The notes under the pieces were generated by a model. That model was not told where the DNA came from and did not search any database. It saw nothing but the letters and a program-made list of their open reading frames with translations. From an uncultured Odoribacter sp. (GTDB lineage Bacteria > Bacteroidota > Bacteroidia > Bacteroidales > Marinifilaceae): 35,654 nt of DNA. A program made the translations under genes and the position numbers. Below are positions 32,803 through 35,654 of the stretch, piece after piece. Position 1 is the first letter of the stretch. Every line of letters begins with the position of its first letter. The stretch is taken from NCBI GenBank assembly GCA_900544025.1, contig UQTM01000031.1, forward strand, positions 1 through 35,654, given 5' to 3'.

Positions 32803-34068
32803 ATGTTTGATTTTATACGTAAATCGCTTGAAACAGGAAAGCACCGGCCTCATTTCGGAGGTCTGGAAATTTTAAAGTATATCGGGCCGGGTTTATTGGT
32901 AACCGTGGGGTTTATCGATCCGGGAAACTGGGCTTCTAATCTGGCGGCAGGAGCGGACTACGGATATGCTTTGCTGTGGATGGTGTCGCTATCGACCGTT
33001 ATGCTGATCATCCTGCAGCACAATGTCGCCCACTTGGGTATCGCTACCGGCTTGTGCTTGTCGGAAGCTACGATGATGTATGTCAAACCCCGTTATGCCA
33101 AAACAATGTTGTTTTCGGCTATGGGGGCATCGGTTTCTACGTCGTTGGCGGAAATTCTGGGGGGAGCGATCGCTTTGGATATGCTTTTCCATATTCCGAT
33201 CCGGATAGGGGCCTTGCTGGTATTGGTGTTTGTGGTGATTATGCTGTTTACGAATACATACCGGGTGATGGAGCGCTGGATCATTGCGTTTGTATCGATT
33301 ATCGGGTTGTCTTTTATCTACGAACTTTCTTTGGTGGATATCGAGTGGGGGGAAGCGGCGATGGCCTGGATTACCCCTTCTTTCCCGCAAGGCTCTATGG
33401 TTGTGATCATGAGTGTGCTGGGGGCTGTGGTGATGCCTCATAATTTGTTTCTGCATTCCGAAGTGATTCAAAGCCGGCAATGGAATCTGGAAGACGATAA
33501 GATCATTCGTAAGCAGATGCGTTATGAATTTTGGGATACTTTTCTCTCGATGATGATCGGATGGGCGATCAACAGTGCCATGATTTTGCTGGCAGCTGCC
33601 AGTTTTTTTAAGAACGGGACTTCTGTCACGGAGTTGGAACAAGCCAGTTCTTTACTGCGTCCCTTGCTGGGAAATAATGCTGCGGTGATTTTCGCAGTGG
33701 CTTTGTTGTTTGCGGGAGTTGCTTCTACGATTACTTCGGGAATGGCTGCCGGTTCTATTTTTGCCGGGATGTACAAAGAGCCTTACGATATTAAGGATAG
33801 CCATTCGCGCTGGGGTGTTCTGCTTTCGCTGGTGATCGCTTTTGTGATTATTATGGTGATTTCCAATCCGTTTATGGGATTGATTTATTCGCAAATGATT
33901 CTGAGTATCCAGTTACCGATTACTATTTTCCTGCAGGTTTATCTGACTTCTTCCGAGAAAGTTATGGGAAAATATAAGAATCGTACTTCCACAAAATGGA
34001 TTCTATATATTTTAGGGGGGATTGTGACGGTACTTAATTTGATGTTACTGATTAGCTTTATTGTATAA
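32803..34068 (+). CDS. Nramp family divalent metal transporter (Mn2+/Fe2+)
   Basis: A 421-residue inner-membrane transporter of the Nramp family, which imports Mn2+ or Fe2+ with protons. The first helix carries GFIDPGNWASNLAAG (36-50; DPGN metal site 39-42) and the sixth AVVMPHNLFLHSEVIQSR (208-225; MPHN 211-214). Eleven hydrophobic segments are visible. MntH is the nearest well-studied relative, but Bacteroidetes members are divergent, so no symbol is assigned. The stop overlaps the GNAT gene's start by one base (34068). Confidence 0.94.
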   Translation: MFDFIRKSLETGKHRPHFGGLEILKYIGPGLLVTVGFIDPGNWASNLAAGADYGYALLWMVSLSTVMLIILQHNVAHLGIATGLCLSEATMMYVKPRYAKTMLFSAMGASVSTSLAEILGGAIALDMLFHIPIRIGALLVLVFVVIMLFTNTYRVMERWIIAFVSIIGLSFIYELSLVDIEWGEAAMAWITPSFPQGSMVVIMSVLGAVVMPHNLFLHSEVIQSRQWNLEDDKIIRKQMRYEFWDTFLSMMIGWAINSAMILLAAASFFKNGTSVTELEQASSLLRPLLGNNAAVIFAVALLFAGVASTITSGMAAGSIFAGMYKEPYDIKDSHSRWGVLLSLVIAFVIIMVISNPFMGLIYSQMILSIQLPITIFLQVYLTSSEKVMGKYKNRTSTKWILYILGGIVTVLNLMLLISFIV

Positions 34069-34913
34069 TGGAGATCAAGTCTTTGAATCATACGGGTTTC
34101 GATGAATTGTTCCGGGCATTCGAGCAGGCTTTTGCAGACTATGAGTTACAATTGAGCAAATCCGAACTTCAGACCATGTTGAGGCGGCGCGGCTTTGATC
34201 CTAAGCTTTCTTTTGCCGCGTTCGACGGGGATAAAATCGTATCGTTTACCTGCAATGGGATTGGAGATTTCTATGGGATACCGACGGCTTACGACACGGG
34301 AACCGGAACGCTGAAGGATTACCGGGGTAAAGGAGTGGCTACCCGGGTGTTTGAATATTCTATCCCTTATTTAAAGGAAGCGGGTATTAAGGAATATTTG
34401 TTAGAGGTATTACAGCATAATCCGGGGGCCATCTCTGTTTATAGAAAATTAGGTTTTGAAGTGACGCGGGAGTTTTATTATTTCAGGCCGGAAAAAGTTG
34501 AAAATGAAATTAAAGCGATAGATGTTCCCTATACGTTGCAGTTTATCGATATCAATAAATACGATTCGATACCTGATTTTTGGGATTTCAGGCCTTCCTG
34601 GCAGAATAGTATCGAGTCTGTCAGCCGGACATTCGGGGATTTTATCGGTTTGGGTGTTTTTGCTGGCGGCAGGCTTGTCGGTTATGGTATTTTCGAGCCT
34701 GTGTCCGGAGATGTCACCCAAATTGCAGTAGAGAAATCATATCGCCGTAAGGGCATCGGTTCGCTATTATTTCAGAAGATGCTCGAATTCAATAAGCACC
34801 GCTCTATTAAAATTGTGAACACCGATATCGGGTGTGATTCGATAACCGCTTTTCTCCGGGCGAAAAATATTGAACCTACCGGTAAACAGTTCGAAATGAT
34901 AAAGAAATTATAG
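34068..34913 (+). CDS. Tandem GNAT-domain N-acetyltransferase
   Basis: A 281-residue protein with two GNAT folds. The first has TLKDYRGKGVATRVF (81-95), the second QIAVEKSYRRKGIGSLLF (218-235); both carry the R/Q-x-x-G-x-G/A pyrophosphate loop for acetyl-CoA. The first domain has NPGAISVYRKLGFEVTREF (118-136), the typical C-terminal half. The ATG overlaps the Nramp stop (TAATG), so they are translationally coupled. The acceptor substrate is unknown. Confidence 0.88.
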   Translation: MEIKSLNHTGFDELFRAFEQAFADYELQLSKSELQTMLRRRGFDPKLSFAAFDGDKIVSFTCNGIGDFYGIPTAYDTGTGTLKDYRGKGVATRVFEYSIPYLKEAGIKEYLLEVLQHNPGAISVYRKLGFEVTREFYYFRPEKVENEIKAIDVPYTLQFIDINKYDSIPDFWDFRPSWQNSIESVSRTFGDFIGLGVFAGGRLVGYGIFEPVSGDVTQIAVEKSYRRKGIGSLLFQKMLEFNKHRSIKIVNTDIGCDSITAFLRAKNIEPTGKQFEMIKKL

Positions 34914-35063
34914 CTGTTATGTTCCGGAGGTTCGAAATAGATCGCTTGCTTTTTATCCCTCTGCGGTAGTCGTTTTTTCAATACTTTTTCTTGCCGGAAT
35001 AATTTTTAAGTGTAAGCCTCTCATTTATTTTAGGTTTTGTTTTTTACTTCTTATTTTTTACCT

Positions 35064-35071
35064 TATCTTTG
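35064..35071 (+). promoter_or_regulatory. -7 promoter box for rpsP
   Basis: TATCTTTG is a perfect TAnnTTTG, 48 bp before the ATG. A TTTG at 35036-35039 is 24 bp upstream, a little long. The leader then contains a 6-bp hairpin TCCTAT-cgggt-ATAGGA (35076-35092). Confidence 0.55.
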
Positions 35072-35119
35072 CGGCTCCTATCGGGTATAGGAAAGTATTA
35101 ATTTATAAATTAAAAAAGA

Positions 35120-35654
35120 ATGTCAACTAAAATCAGATTAGCGAGACACGGGCGCAAAGGAAGCCCATTTTATCATGTAGTGATAGCAGATAGTAGAGCA
35201 CCACGTGATGGTAAGTACATTGAAAAAGTCGGAACTTATAATCCGAATACAAATCCGGCTACTATCGATCTCAATTTTGACAGAGCTTTATATTGGTTAC
35301 AGTCTGGCGCACAGCCTACCGACACCGCTAAGAGAATCTTGTCTTACAAAGGTGTGATGTTGAAAAAACATTTACTGGAAGGCGTAAAGAAAGGTGCATT
35401 CGATGCTGCAGCTGCTGAGGCTAAGTTCGAAGCCTGGATGAAGGAAAAAGACGCTAAAGTACAGGCAAAAATTACGAAACTGGCTCAGGAAGGTGACGCT
35501 GCCGCTAAGGCACGTTTGGAAGCAGAAGCTAAAGTGCGCGCTGCTAAAGAAGAAATCGTTGCCAAGAAAAAAGCAGAACTTGAAGCTGCTGCCGCAGCTA
35601 AAAAAGCTGAAGAAGAAGCTGCCGCCGCTCCTGCTGTTGCAGAAGAAGTGGCTG
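35120..35654 (+). CDS. rpsP: 30S ribosomal protein S16 (3' end outside the window)
   Basis: Opens MSTKIRLARHGRKGSPFYHVV with the S16 signature, followed by ADSRAPRDGKYIEKVGTYNPN and the helical ALYWLQSGAQPTDTAKRILSYKGVMLKKHL. The S16 core is about 80 residues. Beyond it the frame continues, to the window edge, with about 95 residues of Ala/Lys/Glu-rich sequence likely to be helical or coiled (EAKVRAAKEEIVAKKKAELEAAAA). Long tails of this kind occur in Bacteroidetes S16. The gene is complete at its 5' end and truncated by the window. It has its own -7 box at 35064-35071. Confidence 0.97.
   Translation, partial: MSTKIRLARHGRKGSPFYHVVIADSRAPRDGKYIEKVGTYNPNTNPATIDLNFDRALYWLQSGAQPTDTAKRILSYKGVMLKKHLLEGVKKGAFDAAAAEAKFEAWMKEKDAKVQAKITKLAQEGDAAAKARLEAEAKVRAAKEEIVAKKKAELEAAAAAKKAEEEAAAAPAVAEEVA

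Noticed and set aside
32989..33642. Long minus-strand frame opposite the Nramp gene
   Set aside because: Composition (His, Gln, Arg rich) is typical of an antisense shadow; the plus strand is a recognisable transporter.

Overview
The window reads as a chromosomal segment of a Bacteroidales bacterium, perhaps near Odoribacteraceae (lineage is inference). Evidence: repeated Bacteroidetes-type promoters (-7 box TAnnTTTG, several with a -33 TTG/TTTG 19-21 bp upstream), very few Shine-Dalgarno sites, a PCMD-domain lipoprotein beside a beta-barrel, an M56-TonB/BlaI pair, a DksA-like protein lacking most zinc-finger cysteines, and S16 with a long Ala/Lys/Glu tail. It is mostly core genome. I found no rRNA, tRNA, CRISPR array, insertion sequence or prophage.

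Layout. 1-1592 (+): two small bactofilins run straight into kdsB (Kdo activation for LPS). 1668-2231 (-): frr, convergent with kdsB across a shared terminator. 2516-4250 (-): BlaI-type repressor plus M56 peptidase/TonB sensor, with an operator-like palindrome across their promoter. 4454-5927 (-): an NhaC-family Na+/H+ antiporter gene broken by a 40-bp G/T-tract insertion. 6176-7432 (+): U32-family protein. 7607-9544 (+): PCMD lipoprotein and outer-membrane beta-barrel pair.

9722-16232 is the most distinctive block, a surface-glycan cluster: a TagB/TagF-type glycerol/ribitol-phosphate transferase, a capsule-type glycosyltransferase, three GT2 glycosyltransferases, and a fused cytidylyltransferase-SDR enzyme of the Bcs1 type (CDP-ribitol synthesis). 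Together they suggest an alditol-phosphate-containing surface polymer in a Gram-negative, a teichoic-acid-like chemistry. Convergent to it lies a YfhO-family membrane protein (16330-18819), whose Bacillus relative takes part in teichoic acid glycosylation.

18966-30324 (-) is housekeeping: a PpiD-like periplasmic folding factor, topA, the ileS-dksA-lspA run and aspartate kinase. 30610-34913 (+) holds a tiny membrane protein, an atypical flavodoxin, a histidine phosphatase, a CAT-family acyltransferase, an Nramp metal transporter and a tandem GNAT protein. rpsP (S16) starts at 35120 and runs off the window.
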